Shown here: positions 1-9,919 of the stretch, one piece after another
Numbering within the stretch: position 1 is the stretch's first letter
Layout of the letters: every line of letters starts with the position of its first letter
Assembly (NCBI RefSeq): GCF_036323735.1
Contig: NC_086036.1
Span: 25,245,564 to 25,309,563, forward strand
Length of the DNA: 64,000 nucleotides
Reading direction: 5' to 3'
From: Rattus norvegicus
Taxonomy: Eukaryota; Chordata; Mammalia; Rodentia; Muridae
Made by a program: the position numbers and the translations under genes
Notes under the pieces: generated by a model
What the model saw: the letters and a program-made list of their open reading frames with translations, nothing else
Databases searched by the model: none
Told to the model about the DNA's origin: nothing

Positions 1-744
1 CGATGTTTCTTCATTCTTCTACAGGAGACCCTGTAGACTAGGAGTGTGACGACCGTTCCCTCCAGGAGACGTCTAAGATGAAAGGCACACAATTTTAAAA
101 TGATTCTAATATATTTACAGGGTTGGAGCATGGGTGATGCAGACAGGTTGAATCATTCAAGGCTGTGTGACAGGGGACAGTGGTTGTCCCTGCAGCTGCA
201 GAGAGAAGACTCACCTTACATTTGTTCACTCCTCACACAGCACCTCATCTTGGCACCAGACAGGTACAGGAGCAGAATGTTCCATGTTTGTTAGAACAAC
301 TCCTCAGACAAGGGAGGCATTCAGATGTAGAATTCAGCTCCAAATTTCAGATTGGGATACGTTTATAACCTTTTAGAGAGAAACCTTTTCTAGATTTTTC
401 AAAAACACCTAACATTCATGAAATGTTTGAGAAGGTTATTAAGTATGGTGCATGTGTCTTCCATTCCCTTTCGACGCTCTGGGCTGGGTGTTTTCTCGTT
501 ACCTTCATCTTGAGTGGGAGAGGAACAAGGCACAGAAAGGCTGAAGGAACTTTGCAAGCCAGTGAATAACAAGCAAACAACGGGATGGACACTGGAATGT
601 GGTCAGTCAGGCAGCAAAACTTTTGGCTCTTCCGGGCAATTTACGAAGAATTTTTCTGACATGTCATTTTGGGTAAGCTTCAAAGGACACCTGCACATTA
701 AATGTTTTCTTCACAGTGTGGAAAGCTAACAAAGTTACGGCTCT
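1..744. other. no recognisable feature
   Basis: Mixed-composition DNA with only short incidental reading frames and no splice-bounded coding segment or repeat that I recognise. Confidence 0.5.
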
Positions 745-1076
745 TGTCTGGCTCCACCAGTTGTTAGTGCCAACTGTAGGCTCCATGAAGAGTGGTTTAG
801 TGTAGCAGATGTGCAGCTTGGTTTTCATTCGGATCTCCCAACAACTGCAGCAGGGGCTGACCCTGGCTCTGTGGCCTGCCTGAGGAGCCTGTTCCCCTAA
901 CTGGGCTGCCTTGTCTGGTCTTAGTGGGAGAGGATATGCCTAGTCCTGCAGTGACTTGATGTGCCAGGATGGGTTGGTACCCAGGGGTCCTCCCCTCTCA
1001 GAGAAGAAGAGGAGGGAGAGAGGGGGAGGGGTTTGTGAGGGAGCTATAAGGGGCTTTCTTTAGGATGTAAAATAAA
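745..1076 (+). mobile_element. old L1 (Lx-type) 3'UTR end
   Basis: The text from about 795 (GATGTGCAGCTTGG, CTGGGCTGCCTTGTCTGG, GGGTTGGTACCCAGGGG, then a G/A-rich run and GATGTAAAATAAATG) matches the sense 3' terminus of old rodent Lx-type L1 elements as I know them. Its A-rich tail runs directly into the ATGG repeat. The 5' boundary is approximate. Confidence 0.75.
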
Positions 1077-1438
1077 TGGATGTATGGATGGACAGACAGA
1101 TGGATGGATGGATGGATGGACAGGTGGATGTATGTATGTATGCATGTATGTATATGTGTATGTATATATGTATATATGTATGGATGGATGATGGACAGAT
1201 GGATGAATGGACAGGTGGATGTATGTATTATGTATGTATGGATGGATAGATGCATGGATGCATGGATGCATGGATGCATGGATGGACAGGTGAATGGATG
1301 GACAGATGGATGGATGGATGAATATATGTATGTATGTATGTAAAGGTGGATGGATGGACGGACAGGTAGATGGATGGATGGATGGATGGATGGATGGATG
1401 GATGGATGGACGGATGGACAGACAAGTGGATGGATGGA
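1077..1438. repeat. (ATGG)n/(ATGT)n microsatellite
   Basis: About 360 bp of tetranucleotide repeat, mostly GGAT with an ATGT block at 1130-1180 and interspersed ACAG variants. It begins exactly at the 3' tail of an L1, so it probably arose by expansion of that A-rich tail. Both strands are open in several frames because of the repeat, so those frames are not genes. Confidence 0.95.
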
Positions 1439-1551
1439 AAAGACAGTGGTCCAGTACTGTGTTTCCCCTACAATATGCTCTAATTATTCATCATCTAAGA
1501 GATGTTAATGTGCAATTTTAACAGAAAGATTTACCAACTCCTTTCCACATA

Positions 1552-1714
1552 GGATTGCCAAGTTTAACAAGTAAAAATACAGAATGCCTGGTTAAATTTG
1601 AATTTCAGATAAACAACAATTGGTTTATATGAGGCAAAGTTACTCTTAAAAAATATATTCACTGTTTATTTGAAATTCAAATTTAACCAGGCATCCTGCA
1701 TTTTATTTGGCAAT
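1552..1714. mobile_element. palindromic DNA-transposon-like relic
   Basis: Left arm 1554-1616 and right arm about 1660-1713 are imperfect inverted copies: GAATGCCTGGTTAAATTTG on the left reappears as the reverse complement on the right, and both outer ends carry ATTGCCAA or its complement. The layout is that of an ancient mammalian non-autonomous hairpin DNA transposon. I do not assign a family name. Confidence 0.65.
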
Positions 1715-1944
1715 GGTATTTCTGGAAGATATATTTAGTATGCAACAAGCAAGAAAATTTTAAGTTAATTGGAAAAGATTATAAAACTATTCCACTATCA
1801 TCAACAGTACATATCTGGATATGACATTTGCAGAGTTGCAATACAAGTGTGTGGTACAATTTCTGCCCTCCACTGGTCACTCGGTATGAATCTAGTGACA
1901 AGTGATTCATATGCTTTTAATTGTTTAAATTAAAAAATTATACG
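1715..1944. other. no recognisable feature
   Basis: AT-rich DNA between a transposon relic and a B3 SINE. Nothing further seen. Confidence 0.5.
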
Positions 1945-2144
1945 TATGGGTGTTTTGCTGGTATGTGTGTCTATGTTCCACCTGTGTATCTGGTTACCCA
2001 AGGATAACCAGAAAGATGGTGTAGGATCCCATGGGTCTGGAGTTAGAGATGGCTATGAGCCACTACACGGGTGCTGGGAAATGAATTAGGGTCCCCCAGA
2101 AGAGCAGTTAATACCCACAGCCACTGATTTATCTCTGCAGTCCC
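1945..2144 (-). mobile_element. B3 SINE
   Basis: The plus strand reads as the complement of a B3 element: GTGTTTTGCTGGTATG at the tail side, GAGCCACTACACGGGTGCTGGG in the middle, and the complement of the tRNA-like head (AAGAGCAGTTAATACC...ATCTCTGCAG) at the end. Moderately diverged. Confidence 0.85.
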
Positions 2145-2193
2145 TCTTTTAATTTTCACTGCCAAAAATTAATGCTAAAAGTTCTCATTCATA

Positions 2194-2286
2194 GGGCTGG
2201 AGAGGGTACTTTTTCTCCTTCATGCATGAGGCTCTAGGTTTAACTCCCCTCAAAGAAAGGGAGGAGGAGAGAAAGGAAAGAAAATT
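2194..2286 (+). mobile_element. degenerate ID-like SINE
   Basis: GGGCTGGAGAGGGTACT followed by GCATGAGGCTCTAGGTTTAA and an A/G-rich tail resembles a heavily mutated ID or other tRNA-derived SINE. No TSD could be assigned. Confidence 0.45.
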
Positions 2287-2350
2287 TCACAGTGAGGGAG
2301 GTACAGGGCAGAAATGACTGACTTTCCTTTCTGGGGACTTTTAAGAATGT

Positions 2351-2607
2351 TTCTCTCCCTCTCCCTCTCCCTCTCCCTCTCCCTCTCCCTCTCCCTCTCC
2401 CTCTCCCTCTCCCTCTCCCTCTCCCTCTCCCTCTCCCTCTCCCTCTCCCTCTCCCTCTCCCTCTCCCTCTCCCTCTCCCTCTCTTATCCTTCTCCCTCTC
2501 CCTCTTCCTCTCCCTCTCCCTCTCCCTCTCCTTCTCCTATCCTTCTCCCTCTCCCTTTCCCTCTCCCTCTCCCTCTCCTATTCTTCTCCCTCCCCACCCT
2601 CTCTCTG
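2351..2607. repeat. (CTCCCT)n hexanucleotide array
   Basis: Almost pure CTCCCT from about 2353 to 2484, then a degenerate CTCCCT/CCTTCT continuation. The strand is entirely pyrimidine for more than 200 bp. The Ser-Leu repeat frame across it is an artefact of the repeat. Confidence 0.97.
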
Positions 2608-3093
2608 TGTATCAGTGGTTTTCTGTGGTATATTATGAGTTTAAGTCACCATCTAGTCACTATTTAATATTTAGAATTTATCAAAAATATGTCTATCAAC
2701 TGTAATGTTTAAAGGCTCACAGAGAATTGCTTGCATTATACAGAATAAAGGCACTGGGGTCATTTTGGTGCAGTGGGTACCCAGGGGCAGGACGGAGTGG
2801 TATGAAGACTTTACCAGGTACAGGACACCTTCAGTGTTCGCTTGCTTCGCATGGGATATAACTTTATTCTCACTATTTTTAACATATTTTTCTTCTTGGA
2901 ATGAAATGCCATTTTGTAATGTGAATCACACGTGCTTAGTGGAAAGAGCTACAGATGTACAGATGTAAAGTTCCATCCAAAAGAGAAAATCGTTTTCGTT
3001 AATTTGGTGTTTCTCCCCTTTATACTCTACCTCTCAGGTATTGTTTTACTCTGGAAATTAGGGTAGCCCAGAGGGCATCAAATTTACAGTGCT
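2608..3093. other. no recognisable feature
   Basis: The 87-codon frame at 2705-2968 has no recognised homology or splice context. Nothing else seen. Confidence 0.45.
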
Positions 3094-3147
3094 TTTTCTG
3101 CTCCGGTGTCCCAAGTGCTGGTGTTACAAGTGTGCACCACCATGCCA
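3094..3147 (-). mobile_element. B1 SINE fragment
   Basis: CCCAAGTGCTGGTGTTACAA followed by GTGTGCACCACCATGCC is the complement of the B1 left end (7SL-derived). Only about 50 bp is recognisable. Confidence 0.75.
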
Positions 3148-3515
3148 AGACCTTTTCCTAAATTCTTAGTGCACACACACAGCTATAGACACCCTGAATA
3201 CATGTTTGGTATATGCATGTTTATGGTGAACACAGACCAAAGCCTTCTGAGGTAGTTCGCCTGGGAACAATTAATTACATCGAACTGGGATGCACTTCAT
3301 CTGGTAATGATGGATTAAATTCATTTTGACTTTTGAATTTACTCACCAGAGCCACTGTGTACAGGTAAAGGTGGTGCTTCCCATAGCGGCTACACGGCAA
3401 CGGTATGTACTGCAATGATGCTGAAGGCATTTCTTCATTGTTTAGAGTCTTCAGTATATTCCCGAGTATCTTCAGATGCAATACAACCTCATTCTCGGGA
3501 GGTAACTGAAAGTCT

Positions 3516-3516
3516 G

Positions 3517-3553
<37 letters not shown>
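3516..3553. repeat. (AAT)n microsatellite
   Basis: About 12 uninterrupted TAA/AAT units. Confidence 0.97.
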
Positions 3554-3693
3554 GACAGAGTTGGTAGAGAACATGGATGACCTGTTTCTGGTTTCAAACT
3601 CATCTGGGATTTGAGGCCAAGTATGGGGAAGGAGATAATAGATGTTCCAACTACAGAGCCCAGAGATGACTCAGAGATTAAGAATACTGGCCA

Positions 3694-3879
3694 TGGGGCT
3701 GGAGAGATGGCTCAGTGGTTAAGAGCACTGACTGCTCTTCCAGAGGTCCTGAGTTCAATTCCCAGCAACCACATGGTGGCTCACAACCATCTGTAATGGG
3801 ATCTGATGCCCTCTTCTGGTGTGTCTGAAGACAGCTACAGGAGTACTCATACAAATAAAATAAATAAATCTTTAAAAAA

Positions 3880-3927
<48 letters not shown>

Positions 3928-3943
3928 AAAAGAAAAAGAGAAA
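3694..3943 (+). mobile_element. B2 SINE with TSD and (AAAG)n tail
   Basis: Starts GGGGCTGGAGAGATGGCTCA, has the tRNA-like head with A and B boxes, the B2 body (CTCACAACCATCTGTAATGG) and AATAAA motifs before a tail expanded into (AAAG)n. It is flanked by a 14-bp direct repeat, AAGAATACTGGCCA, at 3680-3693 and 3944-3957. Little divergence, so relatively young. Confidence 0.95.
3876..3943. repeat. (AAAG)n microsatellite in the B2 tail
   Basis: Roughly 65 bp of GAAA/AAAG repeat replaces the poly(A) tail of the B2 and ends at its downstream TSD copy. Confidence 0.95.
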
Positions 3944-4041
3944 AAGAATACTGGCCACACTTGTAGAAGACTCAGGTTCAATTCCCAGCACCTGAATGTT
4001 GTCTCACAACTGGCTATGATTCCAGCTCCCGGAGATCCAAT

Positions 4042-4239
4042 ACACGTCCTTTCGGACTTCCTAACAGTCTGTCTGGTTTCCTTTGTGTATACACGTCCTT
4101 TCGGACTTCCTAACAGCCTGTCTGGTTTCCTTTGTGTATACACATCCTTTCGGACTTCCTAACAGTCTGTCTGGTTTCCTTTGTGTATACACGTCCTTTC
4201 GGACTTCTTAACAGTCTATCTGTCTGGTTTCCTTTGCAG
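4042..4239. repeat. 49-bp tandem repeat, 4 copies
   Basis: Copies start at 4042, 4091, 4140 and 4189, each opening ACACGTCCTTTCGGACTTCC or a one-base variant. The inner TCCTTTCGGA has a short palindromic core. The last copy has a small internal duplication (CTATCTGTCTG). The array lies immediately after the nested B3/B2 pair. The reading frames through it are repeat artefacts. Confidence 0.95.
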
Positions 4240-4857
4240 CACGTCTCAGCCCTCACCATACCTGCTACAGTCACTGCTTAGCTCTGGGGCAGGTCCTGCT
4301 TCTCCAGCAATCTTCCAGGATGTCAATTTGAGTATTATGATTTTAGGGCTCAGCCCTGAGGGGTTTTTGTCTGTTTCACTTTGCTTTGATTTTAAAGAGG
4401 AAGAAAATTCTTCTCCCTTCTCTATTTCAGTGGCTCCCGAGCTTGTGAACAGATGATGGTCTCCCAAGCTAAGGAACGCTGTTAGGTGGTGGCCCTTGGT
4501 ATCATTAAGCACAGAAAATTAAAGCTGGAAATGAGGAAGGCAAGCCCCTTTGATTGACATCTTTCTTTGTCCTTAAACCATCTTCCTTTATGAAGAAAGA
4601 TTTTTTTTCTTATCGCTTCACAACCTCCAACAATAATTTAGAAAATCTTTGAGAAAGCAGTGAACTGAGGCACACGTCTTTTGCTCTCTGCTAAATCAAG
4701 AAATAAAATCTCTCATGTGCTAAAGGCATTTGGTAAATTTTAAAACAATAACTTTTAGTAGTTATAATAAGGAGGATGATGACTCTGAGTGAGTAGTCCT
4801 GTGCTACAACCCCCATTAGTTACACAGCTGTGTAAACGACTTTGAACTATTAAGCTT
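4240..4857. other. no recognisable feature
   Basis: Mixed-composition DNA with short frames on both strands between two tandem arrays. No splice-bounded coding segment recognised. Confidence 0.45.
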
Positions 4858-4955
4858 AGCAGCTGGGAATCAGCAGCTGGGAATCAGCAGCTGGGAATCA
4901 GCAGCTGGGAATCAGCAGCTGGGAATCAGCAGCTGGGAATCAGCAGCTGGGAATC
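4858..4955. repeat. 14-bp tandem repeat, 7 identical copies
   Basis: AGCAGCTGGGAATC repeats perfectly with period 14 from 4858 to 4955. CAGCTG in each unit is an E-box core, so the array presents seven evenly spaced E-boxes. Perfect identity implies recent expansion. Confidence 0.97.
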
Positions 4956-5628
4956 ACCATGCCGTAGGTGTGCAGAAACCCAATGGGTGGAGTTCAGAGA
5001 ATCTCTCTCCATAGACTTCCAACAGTGGCAGAAAAAAACCTATATTCCAATCCTATCTGGATAAAGGAAGTCTATTTCCATGAGGCTGAGGGGAAGCTGG
5101 AGGCCCCAGTTCTTGCTAAGGGAGGAGAGAATTTTATGGACAGAGTCAAATGGCTTTTTCCTGCAGATGTAAGGAGGGGTAATAGGGGCCTTTGGGAAAT
5201 TCTATGGAAAGCACTAGCGAGGGCCTCTAGGGCAGGTCCTGTTCAGGAGCTATTAATAGCTCTAAGTTTTCTTTTAGGCGTCCAACTGCCTTCTCTTTTT
5301 GCTGAACTTCAATAACCCTTTGTTAAACATGCTACATGCTTTAAACTGGTGTATGGAGGGTGGATCAATTCTCACAATGTAGAGTCCATACTTAGTGAGG
5401 GAAAAAATTATTAGATAGAAAGGATGAAAGTAAAAAAAAATTTTTTAAATGTATCAGACCAAAGTAAAAAAAAAAAAAAATCAGACAGAAGGGCTCAAAG
5501 AGGCCAAGCCATTTAAAGGGACATAAAAGCATTCCTAAGGAATTCTCAAAATTTTCCTCAACAGAGCATGGTGCACAGAGAAGAATCTGGTTGAACCAGT
5601 TCTTCATATAGCACACAGTAAGATTCCA

Positions 5629-5630
<2 letters not shown>
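4956..5630. other. unassigned DNA with one 115-codon open frame
   Basis: A plus-strand frame at 4968-5315 is not repetitive and has mixed amino-acid composition with a hydrophobic C-terminal third (LLIALSFLLGVQL). No homology is recognised and no splice context was found. It may be chance or a decayed retroelement remnant. The rest is A/T-rich with two poly(A) runs (5433-5480). Confidence 0.4.
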
Positions 5631-5672
<42 letters not shown>

Positions 5673-5750
5673 CTTCCTCTCTCCTTTCCCCTTCCCTTGT
5701 CCCTCCATCCCTCCCTTCTTTCCTTCCTTCCTTCCTTCCTTCCTTTTTTG
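5631..5750. repeat. (CT)n then (CCTT)n pyrimidine tract
   Basis: Pure CT dinucleotides to about 5670, then C/T-rich text and (CTTC)n up to the T-run near 5748. The Glu-Arg/Lys-Glu frame on the other strand comes from the repeat. Confidence 0.95.
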
Positions 5751-6726
5751 TATCATTGATATTTGAATCAACAGGAAAGGTAAACAAGGAAACTGGAGGG
5801 TTTGGTGACATTTGAGTTGAACTAGTTCACAGGGGTGGGGGCTGGGGCAGGCTTCTGAAACATCTAGTGGTGTGGACGCTTACATAGTAACCATGCTTTA
5901 TTTTCCCACAGTTCTGCAGCGTGAAGATCCACAGGAAGGTTTCAACAGGAGCTTCTGTGGTTTGCAGATAGCTGCTTTCTCACTGTGTCCCCACCCAGCT
6001 AGTCCCTGGTGTCTCTCCCTCTTCTTATGAAGCCATGTTGATCTAGTAAAGAATACCTCCAAATGTAGTTACAGTTTGAGGTACTAGAACTCAAACTTCA
6101 ACACAGACACCTGGACAGGATTCATTTTAATGTCCGCATCAGGGGCTAATGCAAATGTCAAAGGGCAAGGATAACCTCGGCCCCAAAGTCCAGAAAGTTT
6201 TAAGACGAAGCAGGTGATGTGGATGGCAGGGTAAGAGCTTCGCTGGCTCCGATCCTCTCTCCCGTCTGTTCTTTGCCAAGCGCACTGTTGTTTTCAACAG
6301 ATTGCCTTCCTAGAAACCCTAAACCTTCTCAGTGCTAACCTGGTAGATTCGAAAGGACAGATCTCCATTAGGGGTCAGTGCTGTGGTGTGGAGCAAGGGA
6401 TTACAGGGAGGGAAAGAAAAGCCTTTGCTCTCTAACTCAGCACTCAAGACCGTGCCTAAGTAGCGACAAGCCCTGCTGCAGGCAAATTTGCTTGCTGCAC
6501 TTGACTTCCCCTCCACCTCAGGGACCCCAATACTTCATTCAAATGCACTCCAGGCAAAGCCCTCAAACACTCCCCGAGCCTCGCTCTGGCGGGTTTCCAG
6601 TGCTTCATTCTTCTTGTTAACGGTGACAAAGAAAACTGCACAAAGCAAACAGGATATTGACATGCTACTTGCTTCATGGTTTACTTCAAAGCCTCCTCAG
6701 AGTCCTGCGATTTTACTCTCTGGAAC
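5751..6726. other. no recognisable feature
   Basis: Mixed-composition DNA with overlapping short frames on both strands around 6320-6860. None has convincing gene structure. Confidence 0.45.
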
Positions 6727-6740
6727 AAAAGAATGGCACT

Positions 6741-6838
6741 GGGGTTGGGGATTTGGCTCAGTGGTAGAGCGCTTGCCTAGGAAGCGCAAGGCCCTGGGTT
6801 CGGTCCCCAGCTCCCCCCCCCCCCAAAAAAAAAACAAC
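6741..6838 (+). mobile_element. rat ID element with TSD and C-run
   Basis: GGGGTTGGGGATTTGGCTCA opens a full-length, near-consensus ID body with A-box (GGCTCAGTGGT) and B-box (GGTTCGGTCCC). The TSD AAAAGAATGGCACTGG is perfect at 6727-6742 and 6839-6854. Between the body and the A tail lies an uninterrupted run of about 12 C, which is atypical. Recent insertion. Confidence 0.97.
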
Positions 6839-6889
6839 AAAAGAATGGCACTGGCGTAGGCAGCAAGCACTCCAACGAATAGATTCTCT

Positions 6890-7562
6890 TTAAAAATCAT
6901 TTTTAATTTTTATCCGTTCTTTGAGGATTTCACATTATGCGTTTTGATCCTATTTACTCCTTCCCTCAATGCCTCCCTGATCCCCACTCGGCTTTCTGTC
7001 CCCTTTGTCCGATTGGTGCTGCCCATCTATCCTATGTTCATGGATGAGTGATCACTTTGGAGTATGGCCAGCTTTCCAGGGGCAATGGTTTTCAAAAGTG
7101 ACACCCCTTCTCGCAGCAGCTGTCAATTACTCATAGCTCATTAGCCAGGGGTGGGACCTCATGTCTACCTCCCATTTCATATCCATGCTGAGCTTCGGTC
7201 TGGCTTGAGGAACTTTGTGCATGGTTTGTACGTATTGTCTTCATCACTGCAAGTTCCCGTGTGCAGCTGCCTTGTTGGGTCTGGAGGGTATTTTCTCTAT
7301 ATTTATCCGTTGCCTCCGAACTTTTACAAGTCTTTCTACCCCCTTGTCTTCAATAACCACTAGGCCTTAGGACGGGGGATGTGTTTATAGATATCCTATT
7401 TAGGGTTAAGCTCTCCGTAGTCTCTTATTCTCTGCACCTTGGACAGAGATTGTGGGTCTCTGTGCAAGTTACCACTTACTATACATAAAAGCTTCTACAA
7501 CACGGGTTGAGGTGTAAAATGATCTGTGGGTGTGATATTAAGTCCTTAAGAGTAGTTTTATT
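6890..7562 (-). mobile_element. old L1 3' region, antisense
   Basis: The plus strand carries complement-of-L1 3'UTR text: a poly-pyrimidine opening, CTTTGAGGATTTCACATTATG, TCCGATTGGTGCTGCCC, a block like GCCAGGGGTGGGACCTCATG, and GTGCATGG near the drug-insert-like 3' end of old rodent L1. It continues past the ID at 7563. Confidence 0.6.
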
Positions 7563-7653
7563 GGTGTTGGGGATTTGGCTCAGTTGTAGAGCGCTTGCCT
7601 AGGAAGTGCAAGGTCCTGGGTTCAGTCCCCAGCATCGAAAAAAAGAAAAAAAA
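7563..7653 (+). mobile_element. rat ID element with TSD
   Basis: GGTGTTGGGGATTTGGCTCA starts a near-consensus ID body with a few substitutions (GAAGTGCAAGGTCC), followed by an A-rich tail. Perfect TSD AAGAGTAGTTTTATT at 7548-7562 and 7654-7668. Inserted into older L1-derived sequence. Confidence 0.97.
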
Positions 7654-7668
7654 AAGAGTAGTTTTATT

Positions 7669-7790
7669 ATTTTTCTATTTTCCGAAAAGTTTCTATTATT
7701 TTCATACAATCAATTTTGATTAAATTCTTTCTCCTTCAAGATTTTCTGCCCCCTCCCTATCTACCCAACTTCCTTCCTTTCTCTTAAAAC
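7669..7790 (-). mobile_element. L1 3'UTR-like fragment, continuation
   Basis: Beyond the ID, TTTTGATTAAATTCTTTCTCC and CTTTCTCTTAAAACAAAACCC resemble antisense L1 3'UTR. Weakly supported. Confidence 0.4.
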
Positions 7791-8179
7791 AAAACCCAAA
7801 CCAAGCAACAGAACCTTGTCTTGTGGAATGGATCCTTGGCCTGCCCAGGGGTGGCAAGGAAATGAACTAAGGCTAGACACTCATACAGTAAAGCTTGGAT
7901 CAAGTGGGGCTTTCTAATGATAGTGCCATAGCCTAAAACACACATGTGCTTACTTGGTACAGCACTCAGGGAGGAGTTACCCGCATAGAAAGTGCCTATC
8001 AACAGCAGTTTCAGGCTATGAACATCTAGGAGAAGAAAACTGGTCTTTGTAGACATTGATTCAGTGTCCATAAACACTCACACTGGGACTCCCAAGGAAA
8101 ATTTTGCCTATCCTCCTGGATCACAGGAGAAATAGCCTTGCCAATTTCCCACGGAGTCCATGATAAGTTATGTATATGT

Positions 8180-8180
<1 letters not shown>
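7791..8180. other. no recognisable feature
   Basis: Non-repetitive DNA before a TA microsatellite. The 97-codon minus frame has no recognised relatives. Confidence 0.45.

Positions 8181-8229
<49 letters not shown>
8181..8229. repeat. (AT)n microsatellite
   Basis: About 24 uninterrupted AT units. Confidence 0.98.
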
Positions 8230-8232
<3 letters not shown>

Positions 8233-8598
8233 CTCAGGAATTAAGTTACTCGGGACTTTATCTACTCCCTACAAAAGTCAACCCACAAAAACAAAAAATG
8301 GAGTCAGGTTTTTGGTAGCTAACTGCTCCCGAGAATGAAACCTGCTGTAGAGTATGATGTCATCACTTCAAAACCCATCAAAGACGTGTGTTCCTGCAGT
8401 AGATAGTGATCAACACAGACACCTACAAGTGGAAAATGGGCAAAAGGAAAGAGACCTTGGAGCCCTTAGCTCTAAATGAGATGCCTTCGTCAAACGCCTC
8501 TCCTCAAGAATCAGGGATCCATGCAGAAGAGGCTAAAAGATTTTAAGAGCCAAACATGACGAATCTCTCCGAGGAAACAGTGTTTTCCAGAGATTTAT
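8230..8598. other. no recognisable feature
   Basis: Mixed-composition DNA just upstream of the first LTR-like segment. Nothing specific seen. Confidence 0.45.
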
Positions 8599-9376
8599 TG
8601 ACCAGCCTACCTCTATCTTGACCTTGAAAGCCATCTTATAGTAAAGTCAAACAAAATCCATTACTGCTATGATTAAACCTCCATTTCTCAAGGATTGGGA
8701 TTTGCCCCACCTGTAACCTTAACTACACATGGGTCTGTGGTGCCTATTCCAGGAAATGGTATCAACCTCTTTCAAAGTTTTTATACATTATCTTATGTTA
8801 TACAACACAAGATAAGACGCAGAGCAAAAATAATGACAGGGACAGTGACAACAACAATTGGGCTCATTCAGAGATTTGTAAGTTTGACTAAAGTTTGTTT
8901 GTTTGTTTTGTTTTGTTTTTTACAAAGTAGGAGGCTTTTCTCACCTGCCTCCCTGCACAACCCAGTGTAGGGAGCTTACTCGAATCTTCCCAAGCGTCAG
9001 GTTCTCCCTGGTTCATTAGGCTGGGTTCATTGATTTCTAGCTCAGCTCCCAATGATGATTGATGTCATGAAGTAGGCCTACCCCGTAACACGAGATTACA
9101 CAGTTAACAGTGTTATTATGACCAACATGGTATGCTTCTGTTATGCTTCTGTAACCCCATCTATTTGCTTTCTGCATCCCTCTACTCCTGAACTATAAAA
9201 AACCCTTATCTTATGCATGTCCAATCCTGATTTCTTAAACCCTGGCTTTCGGGAGAGACAGTCTGTGTAACAAGAACTTTTAAAAAGCTTTCCTTAATTA
9301 ATTACTTGCTTTAATTAATTTGACCATAATGATTTGGCTTGGTGGTCTCTCTCCTCACATCCATGGGAATAACTCA
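8599..9376 (+). mobile_element. 5' LTR-like segment of a decayed endogenous retrovirus
   Basis: Two blocks of this segment reappear in the same order and orientation at 12777-14067: CTTGAAAGCCATC...CCCACCTGTAACCTT (8622-8718) and CCCTGAACTA/TACTCCTGAACTATAAAAA...GGGAGAGACAG...TTGATTAATTTG-type text (9170-9370). The second block holds a TATA-like ACTATAAAAAACC. The segment begins near TGACC and ends ACTCA just before a primer-site-like sequence. It also carries an extra stretch (8808-9080) absent from the other copy. Boundaries approximate, name not assigned. Confidence 0.55.
8808..9080 (+). repeat. left arm of a diverged inverted repeat
   Basis: GACAGGGACAGTGACAACAAC, the TTTGTTTG/TTTTG run, AGGAGGCTTTTCTCACCTGC, CCTGCACAACCC and TCAGCTCCC each recur as reverse complements at 9920-10193 in mirrored order, with many mismatches and small indels. 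Confidence 0.8.
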
Positions 9377-9395
9377 TGGGAGGCCCCAGCGAGAT
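9377..9395 (+). other. putative retroviral primer-binding site
   Basis: TGGGAGGCCCCAGCGAGAT begins with TGG immediately after the LTR-like segment, as a site complementary to a tRNA CCA end would. It is close to the tRNA-Gln-type primer site used by some murine gamma-type elements, with about one inserted base and one or two mismatches. Weakened by age. Confidence 0.45.
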
Positions 9396-9919
9396 CAAGA
9401 CCCTAACACACATTCAGAAGCCAGACCCTTCCCTCCAGTTCTCCAGGACTAAAGAGCTGTTCCCTAGGCATATATATCTTAGAGACATTCCTCAGCTCTG
9501 GGGTACGCCTTCAGTTCTAAGGACTGCCTAAGCGAATACTGCATCAAAAGAAACTAGCAAACACCCATTTGCAGAAGCCTCTGAGAAGTCATAGATACTT
9601 TCTGTAACATCTGCTTCTAGAAGATCTTGATCTGGTGGCATGGGATAGGTATCTGATGAAATCCTATCTCTCCCTTTTCAACAGGATAACAAGTGAGACA
9701 TCAAATAGCCAATATGGTTACTTAGGGGTTTGGTCGGAGAAACCAGTTCTTTTACTAACGTATGCTGGGACCTTGGGGATTTCCTGGTAAGATTGGGAAC
9801 TGACATGGACACCTGAAAGGCTTGGCATCTGGATGCTCACTGGCAGGATTTCAGTGTCTAGAGTATACTACAGAGGAACCCTAGGGATATCCCATGATAC
9901 CTGGAACTAAGAGATTGGA

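Larger units (their letters stand above)
3655..4041 (+). mobile_element. old B3-type SINE split by a B2 insertion
   Basis: GCCCAGAGATGACTCAGAG and AAGAATACTGG before 3694 continue after the insertion as CACTTGTAGAAGACTCAGG, TTCAATTCCCAGCACC and CTCACAACTGGC. Removing the B2 at 3694-3943 and one TSD copy restores a B3-like order (head, A and B boxes, body). Host of a nested insertion. Confidence 0.65.

Noticed and set aside
6319..6900. Overlapping frames on both strands around the ID element.
   Set aside because: They overlap each other in several phases and run into the ID, C-run and A-tail; no gene structure.
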